Notes: generated from the sequence alone by a model not told the origin. DNA of 17,412 bases from Shimia_B sp039198835 (GCA_039198835.1 JBCCTH010000034.1:1-17412); one strand, 5' to 3'. Counted from the first letter of the stretch, positions 1 to 7,803 are shown. Numbers and translations: made by a program.

Positions 1-278
1 GACACCGCCACCACCAGCGCCCTAGATCAGCACGAAGCCGTTGTGCTCGCCGCCAATGCCCGCGCTGAAAACCCCGCATGGGAGCCCTTTGAAACCTTCG
101 CGAATGCGTCACAATGGGCCGGGGATATCGGGGAGTTGCTAACATCCCCGATATCCCCGGCCCATTGTGACGCATTCGCGAAGGTTTCAAAGGGCTCCCA
201 TGCGGGGTTTTCAGCGCGGGCATTGGCGGCGAGCACAACGGCTTCGTGCTGATCTAGGGCGCTGGTGGTCGCAGTGTC
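1..278. repeat. Long inverted repeat (fold-back) at window start
   Basis: Positions 1-134 are the reverse complement of 145-278, with a 10-base spacer at 135-144. I find only two mismatches, at 6 versus 273 and at 9 versus 270. Both arms carry the same piece of a substrate-binding protein gene, the left arm on the plus strand and the right arm on the minus strand. The native gene runs from 1061 down to about 145, and the left arm is a mirror copy. In the shared reading frame both mismatches are third-codon changes that keep the amino acid (ACC/ACT for Thr, GCC/GCG for Ala). An assembly or amplification fold-back at a contig end is the likeliest origin, possibly drawing on a sister strain. A real inverted duplication is possible but less likely. 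Confidence 0.9.
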
Positions 279-1061
279 ATAGAACTCTGTCTCCTGCCAT
301 TCGCCGGACCCCACCACATACCAAGACGCGCCGCTTTCAGCAGCGTTCTTGACAAGGCTGCCACCGACATTGGGCGAGGTGAAGGCGATGACGGCGTCGG
401 GTGCCAGGCGGTTCACCCGCGAGACCACCGAGCGGTAATTGCCTTGACCGGCTTCGATATCAAAATCACCCAACACGTCGAGGCCAAGCGCCTCAGCCGC
501 TGCCATGGCGGCCTCTTTTTGAAGTTGCGAGCCCGCGACCTCTGTGGCGATCACGACGACCGAGCTCTTGCCGGCCTGCTGCGCGTGGATCATGCCTGCG
601 ACGCCGTTGGCGGTATCGAGCGGCGAGCCGCGGAAAATGGGCTCGTTCGTGACACCGCCGATCGTGCCTTCAATCGCGCCGCCATGCACCGATGGCATCA
701 GCGGGAGCTTCTTTTCAGCGACCGTCTCAAGCATAAACTCGCGGTAGCTGAGATAGCTATGCGCCGGGTTGAGCAGGATTTGCACATTGTCGCTATCGAC
801 GAGCTTGCGCGCGGCGCGGGCCTCACCCACGGTGCCGATATCCTGATGGATCGCGCGCATCGGTTTGCCGAGCGGCGGATCCTGATTGATCTTTGAGAGC
901 ACCATTTCAGTGACCCCGTCAAAGAACGGACCAAAGGCCCCGAATTCACCGGTATGGTAGGTCAGGTGGCCGATGACGGTTTCACCATCAGCGACGGCGG
1001 GGGTGGCAAGGCCGATCCCCGATACAAGCGCTGTCGTCAGTACAAGTGTCTTATATGTCAT
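27..1061 (-). CDS. Branched-chain amino acid (Liv)-type ABC transporter substrate-binding protein, truncated by the fold-back
   Basis: This is a periplasmic binding protein of the Peripla_BP_6/LivK-like type that would deliver a ligand to the LivHMGF complex encoded just upstream. The ATG at 1061 follows a strong GGAGGAG ribosome site (about 1068-1078); an in-frame ATG at 1085 lies upstream of that site and is not used. The N terminus, MTYKTLVLTTALVSG to TPAVA, is a Sec signal peptide with cleavage probably after AVA. Residues after it (DGETVIGHLTYHTGEFG) and later segments such as VVVIATEVAGS fit the two-lobed fold. About 309 residues are native. From about position 144 downward the frame enters the inverted repeat and the remaining residues are nonsense. 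Family members are usually 380-420 residues, so the real C terminus is missing. The ligand cannot be named from the sequence. It is the last gene of its operon, 33 bases after livF. Confidence 0.85.
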   Translation of the reverse strand: MTYKTLVLTTALVSGIGLATPAVADGETVIGHLTYHTGEFGAFGPFFDGVTEMVLSKINQDPPLGKPMRAIHQDIGTVGEARAARKLVDSDNVQILLNPAHSYLSYREFMLETVAEKKLPLMPSVHGGAIEGTIGGVTNEPIFRGSPLDTANGVAGMIHAQQAGKSSVVVIATEVAGSQLQKEAAMAAAEALGLDVLGDFDIEAGQGNYRSVVSRVNRLAPDAVIAFTSPNVGGSLVKNAAESGASWYVVGSGEWQETEFYDTATTSALDQHEAVVLAANARAENPAWEPFETFANASQWAGDIGDVSNSPISPAHCDAFAKVSKGSHAGFSARALAASTTASC

Positions 1062-1094
1062 GATTTTCTCCTCCTCTGGACGCATGACCGAACG

Positions 1095-1787
1095 TTAGAT
1101 GTGATAGGCGGCTGTTATGTCGCTCATTTCTAGTTGGGAGCGCGGGCGCAGCAGGTGCATCTCTCCGAGCGAGAGCACCATCACGCGGTCCGCGATCTCC
1201 AGGGTTTTGACGGCGTTCTGCTCCGCCAAGACGATCGTGAGACCTCTCTCCTTGCGGGTCTCTGCGATGCTGGAAAACAGGGTATCCACGAAGAGCGGCG
1301 AGAGGCCCGCGGACGGCTCATCAAGCAAAAGCACCCTAGGATCTTGCATGAGCGCGCGGCCCACCGCGAGCATTTGACCCTCGCCCCCTGAGAGCGAACC
1401 GGCAGCCTGAGAGCGCCGTTCCTTCAGGCGGGGGAACAGGCCAAAGACCTCTTCGAGCTTTTCCGCCTTTGAGCGATGCCCCGTGCGCCCGCCGATCGAC
1501 AGATTTTCCTGAACGCTGAGATCGGGAAAGACATTCCCCTCCTGGGGCACATAGGCCACACCCGCATCTGGCATCGTATAGGCCGGTGTCTTCGACACAT
1601 CCGCCCCATCGAGCGACATCTTGCCAGACATGACCGGAAGAAGCCGCGCCAACGTTTTCAGAAGCGTTGTCTTGCCCGCGCCATTGGCACCGAGAACAGC
1701 GAAAATCTCGTCCCTCACGGAGAATGTGAGGTCTTTCAGGACAGCCATTTCGCCATACCCGCTCCGCAAGGCCTGAACGTCAAACAT
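1095..1787 (-). CDS. livF: Liv-type ABC transporter ATP-binding protein LivF
   Basis: Cytoplasmic ATPase subunit of the branched-chain amino acid-type (HAAT) importer family, 230 residues, normal for LivF. Visible motifs are Walker A GANGAGKTT at about 33-41, signature LSGGEGQ at 132-138, Walker B VLLLDEP at 152-158 and a LAEQNA switch region. Glutamine in place of histidine in that switch is typical of LivF and separates it from LivG. The start lies 3 bases after the livG stop, so translation is coupled. The gene sits between livG and the binding-protein gene. No defects are seen. The substrate is set by the binding protein and is unknown. Confidence 0.93.
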   Translation of the reverse strand: MFDVQALRSGYGEMAVLKDLTFSVRDEIFAVLGANGAGKTTLLKTLARLLPVMSGKMSLDGADVSKTPAYTMPDAGVAYVPQEGNVFPDLSVQENLSIGGRTGHRSKAEKLEEVFGLFPRLKERRSQAAGSLSGGEGQMLAVGRALMQDPRVLLLDEPSAGLSPLFVDTLFSSIAETRKERGLTIVLAEQNAVKTLEIADRVMVLSLGEMHLLRPRSQLEMSDITAAYHI

Positions 1788-1790
1788 CGC

Positions 1791-2537
1791 TCACACCCCC
1801 ATGTATTTTTCAGCGACGACACGGTTTGATTTCACTTCCTCCGGCGCGCCCTCGAAGAGGATTTGCCCTTCGCTGAGGAAGTGGACGTAATCGCAATATT
1901 CCCAGATCAGCGGGAGATCGTGCTCGACGACCACGACGCGCATGGCGCCGCTCGCAACCTTCTCGCGCACCATGTCCATGACGGTGCGGGTGATATCCTC
2001 GGGCAGGCCGGCGGTGGGCTCATCCATCAAGAGAAGCTTGGGTTCGGCGATGAGGCAGCGCAGGATATCGACGAGTTTCTTCTCGCCCCCCGAGCGGGCA
2101 TAGCCATTGCGATCTGTGAATGGAAACGCCTCGATGAGGCGGGAGACCCGCTCTTCGACATCCTCTTCGTCGCGCTCGCCGGCAAAGATGCTCATGAAAC
2201 CTTCCGCGCGCGGCGGGGTGACCGCCAGGCGAAGCGAGTCTCTGATGGTGAGGCTGTCAAACCCCTGGATCCTCTGGTTTGTCTTGATCAGCCCGATCCG
2301 TGCCACCTCATGCGACTTCAAAGGATTGAGCTTCTTGACGCCATCGCCGGTATCGAGGGCGATCTGCCCGCTTGTGGGCGCGATCCTGCGGGTCAAAAGA
2401 CCCATGAGCGTGCTCTTGCCAGCCCCGTTTGGCCCGATCAGACCTTCAAGGCCCTGCGCCCCGAACGCCACTTTCTCGATATTGACGACCTCATGCGCAT
2501 GGTAGGCCTTGGTCAGGTTTTCGGCGCGAAGTTCCAT
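1791..2537 (-). CDS. livG: Liv-type ABC transporter ATP-binding protein LivG
   Basis: Second cytoplasmic ATPase of the same importer, 248 residues. Walker A GPNGAGKST is at 35-43, Walker B LLLMDEP at 168-174, and the switch histidine is H206 in VVVVEHD. The signature motif reads RSGGEKK at 148-154, where arginine replaces the usual leucine of LSGGQ; the core SGG is intact, so activity is expected. The gene starts 3 bases after the livM stop and ends 3 bases before livF, so the genes are one transcript. The long insertion between Walker A and the signature is normal for LivG. Confidence 0.92.
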   Translation of the reverse strand: MELRAENLTKAYHAHEVVNIEKVAFGAQGLEGLIGPNGAGKSTLMGLLTRRIAPTSGQIALDTGDGVKKLNPLKSHEVARIGLIKTNQRIQGFDSLTIRDSLRLAVTPPRAEGFMSIFAGERDEEDVEERVSRLIEAFPFTDRNGYARSGGEKKLVDILRCLIAEPKLLLMDEPTAGLPEDITRTVMDMVREKVASGAMRVVVVEHDLPLIWEYCDYVHFLSEGQILFEGAPEEVKSNRVVAEKYMGV

Positions 2538-2540
2538 CGC

Positions 2541-3473
2541 TCAGCCCTCCTTCACGGTTTGCGTGGAGACCGGACGGGCCAATGGCGCTTTGCGCGATTT
2601 TGGTCGGTCCTCGCCCAGAATGCCCAGCGGGCGGAACATGATGATCATGACGAGCAGGACGCCGTAGCAGAAGAGCTTGAAGTTCGGCAGCAAGATCGCC
2701 TGCTCTGCGGGCACGGGCACATAGGTCTCAACAATGATGTCAAAGAGCCCGAACGTCGCGAAAACGCCGACAACCGCACCGAGATTGTGCCCCTTGCCGC
2801 CGAGAACGAGCGCGATCCAGACAGCGAATGTCAGCGACGGGGCAAGCTGATAGGGCACGAGGAACTGGTGCAGCGGCGCGCTGAGGCCGCCGAGCACGCC
2901 CATGAGCGCGCAGGTTACGATGAAGGTGTTGCGCTTCGTGGCGGCCGTGTTCTTGCCGAGGCTCGCTGCCAGCTCTTCATTGTCACGGATCGCGATGAGG
3001 ACGCGGCCGAGCCTGCTGTCGCGCAGCCTTGCAGACCCCCAGATCAGAGCGGCCACGACCGCCGCCAGAAACCCGAAATAGATCACATTGCGGTTGTCGA
3101 GATCGGGAAAGGGATAGCCGATCATGCCCAGGCCTTGAACGCCGTTGGTCAGTTGTTTTTCGGTTACGACGAGCGTCGCCACAATCGCAGCGAGCGCGAG
3201 CGTTGCCGCAAGGATCGCTTGCCCCGACCGCTGCAAGACGAGCCGGGCCAAGACGAACGCCAAAAGCCCGGACAAGAAAGAGGCCACCAGGATCGCGATG
3301 AGCAAAGGCGCATCGAATTCGACGTAAAGAACGCCCGTTCCGTAAAGGCCCACGCCCCAGAAGCCGACCAGCCCGAAATTAGGGATACCCGTCATCCCGA
3401 ATTGCACGTGCAGAAGCTGCGCCAGACCCACATAGATGAGCATCAGCGAGAGAGAGAAGATCAGAAAATCCAT
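2541..3473 (-). CDS. livM: Liv-type ABC transporter permease LivM
   Basis: Inner-membrane permease of the importer, 310 residues, strongly hydrophobic with roughly eight to ten membrane spans. The start used here, MDFLIFSLSLMLIYVGLAQ, shares one base with the livH stop (TGATG at 3475-3471), a classic coupled junction. The open frame extends further upstream, but that part lies inside livH and has no membrane-protein character. The cytoplasmic coupling loop is seen as AIRDNEELAASLGKN, followed by a helix with GVLGGLSAP, as expected for LivM. A short charged C-terminal tail follows the last span. It pairs with LivH to form the channel. Confidence 0.92.
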   Translation of the reverse strand: MDFLIFSLSLMLIYVGLAQLLHVQFGMTGIPNFGLVGFWGVGLYGTGVLYVEFDAPLLIAILVASFLSGLLAFVLARLVLQRSGQAILAATLALAAIVATLVVTEKQLTNGVQGLGMIGYPFPDLDNRNVIYFGFLAAVVAALIWGSARLRDSRLGRVLIAIRDNEELAASLGKNTAATKRNTFIVTCALMGVLGGLSAPLHQFLVPYQLAPSLTFAVWIALVLGGKGHNLGAVVGVFATFGLFDIIVETYVPVPAEQAILLPNFKLFCYGVLLVMIIMFRPLGILGEDRPKSRKAPLARPVSTQTVKEG

Positions 3474-4324
3474 CAGGCTGTCCTCGCGCCGCGGAAGGTG
3501 AGCACGCCGATGAACATCGTCAGAAGGACGACCTCCGCGTAGAGCGGCTTGGAGACCAGCGTTATGAAAGAGGTCAGGATGCCCGCGCCCACGGCGGCCA
3601 GAAGCGCGCCGCGCACTGAGCCGATGCCTGCAACGATGGTCACAAGCATCGTGATCAAGATGACGTTCCAGCCCATATAGGCGGTCACCTGGGTAAAGAC
3701 GCCCGAGAACACGCCCGAGAGCCCGCCCGCGCAACCCGCGATGAACCAGATCGCCACGGAGGTGCGATGCGGGTTGATCCCGCTTGCCATGGCTAGCTCG
3801 TGGTTATTGGCGAGCCCGCGCATCTGCTCGCCGAGCCCGGTATTGTAGATCATCCAATAGAGGATCCCGGCGGTGAGGAAGACGAGCACAAGCGCGATGA
3901 GTTGCAGGTTGGTGGCGCCAAGCCAGCCGATGCGCATGTAGATGATATTGGGCTCGTTGAGGAAAAGGTTCTCGGGCCCGACGACGAGGATCAGACCGTA
4001 ACGGAGCATGAAAGAGACGCCAACCGAAAGGATGATCATCTCTGTGGGCCCCACGCCTCTGTTCAGGGCGGGCCGGAAGATCGCATAATAGACGCCGACG
4101 CTCATCGCGCCGGAAAGGAGCATGGCCGGTAGGATCGCCCCGTAGAAATGGACGCCCAGCACCACATTGAAAAGGATCGCGAAATAGGCGCCGAATGTGA
4201 TGCTTTCGGCATAGGCGATGTTCATGAAGCCATTGAGATAGTAGATGAGCGTAAAGCCCATCGCCGCCAGGATCAGAGGCGAGGCCTCGAGCAGCCCAAT
4301 GAAAATTGCATCTAAGAGCAGCAT
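3473..4324 (-). CDS. livH: Liv-type ABC transporter permease LivH
   Basis: Inner-membrane permease, about 283 residues, with the usual LivH opening LLLDAIFIGLLEASPLILAA and the coupling loop near GLANNHELAMASGINPHRTS. The start is uncertain among three ATGs. The ATG at 4324 has AAGGA five bases upstream and is preferred. The ATG at 4330 is close behind. The ATG at 4348 falls inside a strong hairpin and is unlikely. The stop overlaps the livM start. It lies downstream of the SnoaL-like gene, separated by that hairpin, so the transporter part of the transcript may be expressed at a different level from the enzymes before it. Confidence 0.9.
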   Translation of the reverse strand: MLLLDAIFIGLLEASPLILAAMGFTLIYYLNGFMNIAYAESITFGAYFAILFNVVLGVHFYGAILPAMLLSGAMSVGVYYAIFRPALNRGVGPTEMIILSVGVSFMLRYGLILVVGPENLFLNEPNIIYMRIGWLGATNLQLIALVLVFLTAGILYWMIYNTGLGEQMRGLANNHELAMASGINPHRTSVAIWFIAGCAGGLSGVFSGVFTQVTAYMGWNVILITMLVTIVAGIGSVRGALLAAVGAGILTSFITLVSKPLYAEVVLLTMFIGVLTFRGARTA

Positions 4325-4340
4325 GACCATCCTTTCCTTT

Positions 4341-4378
4341 GAGGGCATGCCGCCGCGAGCGCGCGCGGCGGCACCCTC
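4341..4378 (-). promoter_or_regulatory. Large intercistronic stem-loop before livH
   Basis: A ten-base-pair GC stem (4348-4357 with 4364-4373, loop 4358-4363) is extended by GAGGG 4341-4345 with CCCTC 4374-4378 across a two-base bulge. In the transcript it begins three bases after the SnoaL-like gene's stop codon and ends just before the livH ribosome site. There is no T-run after it, so it is not a standard terminator. It more likely acts on mRNA stability, or sets different expression of the genes on its two sides. Confidence 0.7.
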
Positions 4379-4381
4379 GCG

Positions 4382-4855
4382 TTATTCGGCAAACACCATG
4401 TCGTCGGGATTGAACGTGGTGACCTGCGCATACATCAGGCCGTCGCGCGTCACGTAGGCATCGGCCCCCTTATAGGGCTCGGCCAGCCAATCAGCTTCGA
4501 CCCGCCACGAGACGTTGACCGTGTCGCCCACTGTCTTGACCTTCTCGGCGATGAACGTCGCCCCCAGGAAGCCACCTTCCGCGCGCGGGGTGCAAAACCC
4601 GGTGAACACGTCACCAATGGCCTGGCGGCCTTCGACCCAAACGCCGTTGGGCAGGATGAAGAGCACTTCTTCGGGATATTGCGCCATCAGACGATCCCAG
4701 TCGCAGGCATTAAGCGCCTCGATATGTTCAAAAGTAACCAGCTCTGCATTTGGCTGAAGCACGAGCGGCGGCAGGGCTTTTGAATGTCCGTCCGCCAGCG
4801 CAGAAAGCGGCATCAAGCCAATGCTTGCTGCAAGTATCGCTTTGAGTTTGATCAT
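4382..4855 (-). CDS. Secreted SnoaL-like (NTF2 fold) protein
   Basis: A 157-residue protein with a signal peptide (MIKLKAILAASIG to SALA, cleavage before DGHSK), so probably periplasmic. The mature part matches the SnoaL/DUF4440 type: an opening helix around ALNACDWDRLMAQYPEE, then VLFILPNGVWVEGRQAIGDVF, then strands such as VNVSWRVEADWL. The ATG at 4855 follows GGAGGAG; the longer upstream frame overlaps the preceding gene region and is rejected. Proteins of this fold are small binding pockets or enzymes, and no catalytic residues can be assigned with confidence. Its place between a cytoplasmic phosphotransferase pair and a Liv importer suggests an accessory role in handling the imported substrate in the periplasm. 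That is inference. Confidence 0.8.
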   Translation of the reverse strand: MIKLKAILAASIGLMPLSALADGHSKALPPLVLQPNAELVTFEHIEALNACDWDRLMAQYPEEVLFILPNGVWVEGRQAIGDVFTGFCTPRAEGGFLGATFIAEKVKTVGDTVNVSWRVEADWLAEPYKGADAYVTRDGLMYAQVTTFNPDDMVFAE

Positions 4856-4928
4856 GTTTTTCTCCTCCACTGCGTGCCGTTTTTGCCCGGGCACATGGGC
4901 TGCCTGTGGGCCTTGAACGGCCTCTTTG

Positions 4929-5744
4929 TCATGCTGTGACCGGCCTGGATTGCAGCAGGTAGATATCGGATTTGTAGATCGCCCATTCGATGTCTTGGGG
5001 CCTGCCGTAATGCTGTTCGAGATCGACGCAGAGCGCCGCGAGCCGACTGATTTCATCGTCGGCGAGCACGCCGCCATGGGGTGTCTCTGATTTTTTGGTG
5101 CGGCCCTTGCGATCAACCACGTAGTGATCGGGCGTGACCTCCCCTGAAACGACCGCTTCGCCCAACCCGTGGACCGCTTCGATCAACATGCGATCCTTGC
5201 GGCGGGTGACGGGATGGATCGAAAACGCCACGCCTGCTTTGTCGGCATCGACCATGCGTTGCACGACGACCGCCATGCGCAGATCATCAAGCGAGCCTTT
5301 CTCCCCCCGGTAAAACAGCGCACGCTCCGAAAAGAACGAGGCCCAACAATCTATGACAGCCTTGCGCACGGCGTCATCGCCTTCGACGTTCAGATATGTC
5401 TCTTGCTGCCCGGCATAGCTTGCGGCCTCGCTATCCTCGGCGCTCGCAGATGACCGCACCGCGACTTTGCCGGACCCAAGGTCATGGTAGGCCGCGATGA
5501 CTTCGGGCGGCACGATGGCCGTCTCTTCGACAAGCCGAACGGCGGCCGCATGATCTTGCGCCCGCGCGAAGCCGCGCAGCTTTTCCACATCGACGCTTTT
5601 CTCGAGCACGTCGGCAGGCACAGCGAAACCGCCCGGAACCGGTAGACCCTGCTGCGTCATCGATGCGAGGCTTGCCCCTTTGCCGCCCGCATCGGCGACC
5701 TCGCGGCATTGGGCATCCTGAAACCAGAGCACATTCTCGGACAT
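4929..5744 (-). CDS. PEP synthase-type ATP-binding subunit (PPDK_N domain only)
   Basis: A 271-residue stand-alone version of the nucleotide-binding domain of PEP synthase/pyruvate phosphate dikinase. In order it shows GGKGASL (20-26), VAVRSSASAEDS (94-105), AGQQETYLN (111-119), VVVQRMV and GVAFS (159-175), GLGEAVVSGEVTPD (193-206), DIEWA (251-255) and LLQSRP (263-268), so the domain is complete and looks active. It would split ATP and pass a phosphoryl group to the histidine of a partner protein. The phosphohistidine domain is absent here and is encoded by the gene just upstream. This division of labour is known from phenylphosphate synthase (PpsA/PpsB). The ATG at 5744 follows a GGAAG site. 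It is probably part of the same operon as its partner, with a 126-base gap containing a hairpin. The substrate is unknown. Confidence 0.9.
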   Translation of the reverse strand: MSENVLWFQDAQCREVADAGGKGASLASMTQQGLPVPGGFAVPADVLEKSVDVEKLRGFARAQDHAAAVRLVEETAIVPPEVIAAYHDLGSGKVAVRSSASAEDSEAASYAGQQETYLNVEGDDAVRKAVIDCWASFFSERALFYRGEKGSLDDLRMAVVVQRMVDADKAGVAFSIHPVTRRKDRMLIEAVHGLGEAVVSGEVTPDHYVVDRKGRTKKSETPHGGVLADDEISRLAALCVDLEQHYGRPQDIEWAIYKSDIYLLQSRPVTA

Positions 5745-5821
5745 TGGGCTTCCTTCTTGCGTGCAGATGCACCTTCTCTGTTGCGCCGCGAGCGACGCTG
5801 AAGATGCGGCCGTGGGTAGGG

Positions 5822-5854
5822 CCGTTCCCCGGCTGGGAGAAAACCGGGGAACGG
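5822..5854 (-). promoter_or_regulatory. Perfect 11-bp stem-loop between the two phosphotransferase genes
   Basis: CCGTTCCCCGG at 5822-5832 pairs perfectly with CCGGGGAACGG at 5844-5854, loop 11 bases. In the transcript it lies 16 bases after the stop of the larger subunit gene. No T-run follows, so it is a poor intrinsic terminator; RNA stabilisation or pausing is more likely. The same 126-base gap holds a small dyad GTGCA-GA-TGCAC at 5761-5772, 17 bases upstream of the next start codon. Confidence 0.7.
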
Positions 5855-5870
5855 TGTGGGAGCCGGACCC

Positions 5871-7601
5871 TTAGTTGAGGATCTCCACGACGCCCGTCGT
5901 TCCGTTCACGCGGAGCGTGTCTCCGGTTTTGATGTCCTTGGTGGCGACAGATGTCCCCACGACGGCGGGGAGCCCGAACTCCCGTGAGACAACCGCGGAA
6001 TGCGATGTCGTGCCGCCGGCATCTGTCACCAGGCCGGAAATCTGGGTGAAAAGCACCACCCATGCCGGATTGGTCATGCGGCAGACAAGGATCTCGCCCT
6101 CCTCGACCGTGTGGAACTGATCGAGCGAGGTGATGACGCGCGCCTTGGCTTCGATCACGCCTGGCGACGCGGCAAGCCCCGTGATCTCGCCGGCCTTCGT
6201 CGGCGGCTTGCGATGAAACCGCTCGGGGAAGCCCCAGAGACCCGCATAAGGGAAATCAAGCGCCTCTTGGGTTGCCGTGCCGAGCCAGTCGGGGGGCCGC
6301 TTTTCTGTGGCGTCTTCATCTTCATCGCGACGATCTGAAACCAGCTCGCGGGCGTCATAGGCATCTTTATCGCCCACGAGCGCGCGCAGCTCATTGTAGC
6401 GCAAAAAGTTGATATCTTCGGCATCGTCGAGCATGTCGAGCGCGACCATCTTTTTGCCAATAGCGATGAGCACTGTGCGCAAACGCGCATTCGTGCCTTG
6501 ATCGATGTAGAAATGATGGTCTGGCGTGAGCGGGTTCATCTTGAGCGAGCCGTCGAGCGCGGCTTGCAGCTTCTCGCGTGCTTCGCCTTCGACCCCGTCC
6601 ATGCATTCAGCGATGGCCGCGTTCAGATCTTCTTCAACCTCTTTGATCGTCGAAGGATAATCATAATCCGACACGACATAGCCGCGAACTGCCTCGATCG
6701 CCGGGCCAGGGTTCTCGACCCAGAGCGGGAAGCGCGTCTCATGCGACCAAAGCGCCTTATGGCCGAATTCTTCGAGATAGGGTTCAAGCTGATCCTTGAT
6801 CAGCGCGCGGCCCTCGTCGGATTTTTCAAGTTCCGTCATGACATCTGACGCCGTCGGCGCTTTGAAGGCTGCCTCAAGGGTCGCATTGCCCTTGACCGTC
6901 TCTTTCATCTTCCAGAGCGCTTCGACCGAGTCCCAATTGCGATCTTTCACAGAGCTTTGCAGCCGCCCTTTCAGGGCAGGATCGGCATCGGGCTTGAACT
7001 CATCGATTGCGCCGTTGAGCGCCATCGTCGCCGAGAATTGCGAGAAGTTCAGCATCCAGTGGATTTTCCAGTGGCGATCATGGATGTCGATCATGTCTTC
7101 GAGCAAGACGGCAAGCGCGGTGAGCGATGCGTTTTCTTTATCGAACCCGTCGATATAGGCGAAGTTTGTCTTCATCTCCGGCAGGATACGATCGTTCCAC
7201 CAATCGAGAAAGTTCTCGGCATAGTGCGGAAGCACATCGCCAAGATATGCGCCGATCTTGCCCGCATATTCAGGGTCATGGGGGACACGTGGCACATAGC
7301 GGTTCTGATACTCAGTCGCCTCGACATGGATGCCGGGCGCTGCCGGGAGCGCCGCCGTATAAAGATATCCGTTCACATTCTTGGCGACCCAATCGCTCGC
7401 GAAGGGCGTGCCAAAGCGGCGAAACATATGATCGCAGGTGAGCCACCATCCGCCAATGTCGAAGAACATCGGAGAGAGCGGGTTGGGGCAATGGAGGTCA
7501 TCGAGGATCCAAAAAAGCCCCTCTTCGCCTTCGCCCCACGTGACGGGAAACTCATCAGTACCGAGGTTTTGGCCCAGTATGGCCGTGTCATCTAGGCTCA
7601 T
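5871..7601 (-). CDS. PEP-utilising mobile-domain protein: phosphohistidine subunit of a split PEP synthase-like phosphotransferase
   Basis: 576 residues. The last 102 residues (from GLAASPG, about 475) are a PEP-utilising mobile (swivelling) domain. It ends in the typical VTDAGGTTSHSAVVSREFG stretch, with the phosphoryl-accepting histidine at about residue 534. The first 470 residues resemble the substrate-binding part of rifampin phosphotransferase and phenylphosphate synthase PpsA, with a CPNPLSPM segment near residue 38. There is no ATP-grasp part; the next gene supplies it. The expected chemistry is ATP-dependent phosphorylation of a small alcohol or phenol-like substrate, giving AMP and phosphate. 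The ATG at 7601 follows GGGAGGG. It is the first gene after a recognisable promoter and operator. A resistance role like rifampin phosphotransferase is an alternative but does not explain the transporter genes. Confidence 0.87.
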   Translation of the reverse strand: MSLDDTAILGQNLGTDEFPVTWGEGEEGLFWILDDLHCPNPLSPMFFDIGGWWLTCDHMFRRFGTPFASDWVAKNVNGYLYTAALPAAPGIHVEATEYQNRYVPRVPHDPEYAGKIGAYLGDVLPHYAENFLDWWNDRILPEMKTNFAYIDGFDKENASLTALAVLLEDMIDIHDRHWKIHWMLNFSQFSATMALNGAIDEFKPDADPALKGRLQSSVKDRNWDSVEALWKMKETVKGNATLEAAFKAPTASDVMTELEKSDEGRALIKDQLEPYLEEFGHKALWSHETRFPLWVENPGPAIEAVRGYVVSDYDYPSTIKEVEEDLNAAIAECMDGVEGEAREKLQAALDGSLKMNPLTPDHHFYIDQGTNARLRTVLIAIGKKMVALDMLDDAEDINFLRYNELRALVGDKDAYDARELVSDRRDEDEDATEKRPPDWLGTATQEALDFPYAGLWGFPERFHRKPPTKAGEITGLAASPGVIEAKARVITSLDQFHTVEEGEILVCRMTNPAWVVLFTQISGLVTDAGGTTSHSAVVSREFGLPAVVGTSVATKDIKTGDTLRVNGTTGVVEILN

Positions 7602-7640
7602 AACGCCCTCCCTTATCGCCCATTATTCGGCTGTTAGGTG

Positions 7641-7670
7641 ACAATATGCAGCAGGCTGTTCTTGGGTCAA
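7641..7670 (-). promoter_or_regulatory. Predicted sigma-70-type promoter of the phosphotransferase/Liv operon
   Basis: Read on the minus strand, TTGACC (7670-7665) and TATTGT (7646-7641) are separated by 18 bases. They lie 40 to 70 bases upstream of the start codon at 7601. A similar TTGACC next to the same operator is found before the GntR gene. No transcription start is known. Confidence 0.6.
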
Positions 7671-7693
7671 GCGATTATCGATAATTTATTATC
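7665..7693. promoter_or_regulatory. Composite operator, copy 1 (probable GntR site)
   Basis: ATTATCGATAAT at 7674-7685 is a perfect 12-base palindrome. With the TTATC at 7689-7693 it gives three half-sites, TTATC-GATAA-4 bases-TTATC, directly upstream of the -35 box. CGATTATCGATAA (7672-7684) recurs exactly at 9428-9440. The area is very AT-rich compared with the genes and is bracketed by GCGATT (7671-7676) and AATCGC (7704-7709). Apart from this and the promoter, the 202-base gap 7602-7803 holds no gene that I can see. Confidence 0.72.
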
Positions 7694-7803
7694 TATATTA
7701 TGCAATCGCAGAAAGTCACCCAAATCATTGATAAAATTACAATATCCTGGTGTCTCCGGTTTCGGCATACACAGATATACCGACACTCGAGGCCAAAATC
7801 GCG

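Noticed and set aside
43..252. Plus-strand open frame with substrate-binding protein-like residues
   Set aside because: It is the mirror copy created by the inverted repeat, not a separate gene.
1863..3542. 559-codon open frame on the plus strand
   Set aside because: It lies antisense to livG and livM, which have full motifs. Its translation is rich in Arg, Asp and Glu repeats, typical of the complement of GC-rich membrane-protein genes.
6957..7595. 212-codon plus-strand frame
   Set aside because: Antisense to the phosphohistidine subunit gene, which has family motifs and a ribosome site.
5871..7601. Rifampin phosphotransferase (antibiotic resistance)
   Set aside because: That enzyme carries its ATP-binding domain in the same chain; here it is separate, and the neighbours are an importer and a catabolic-type regulator.
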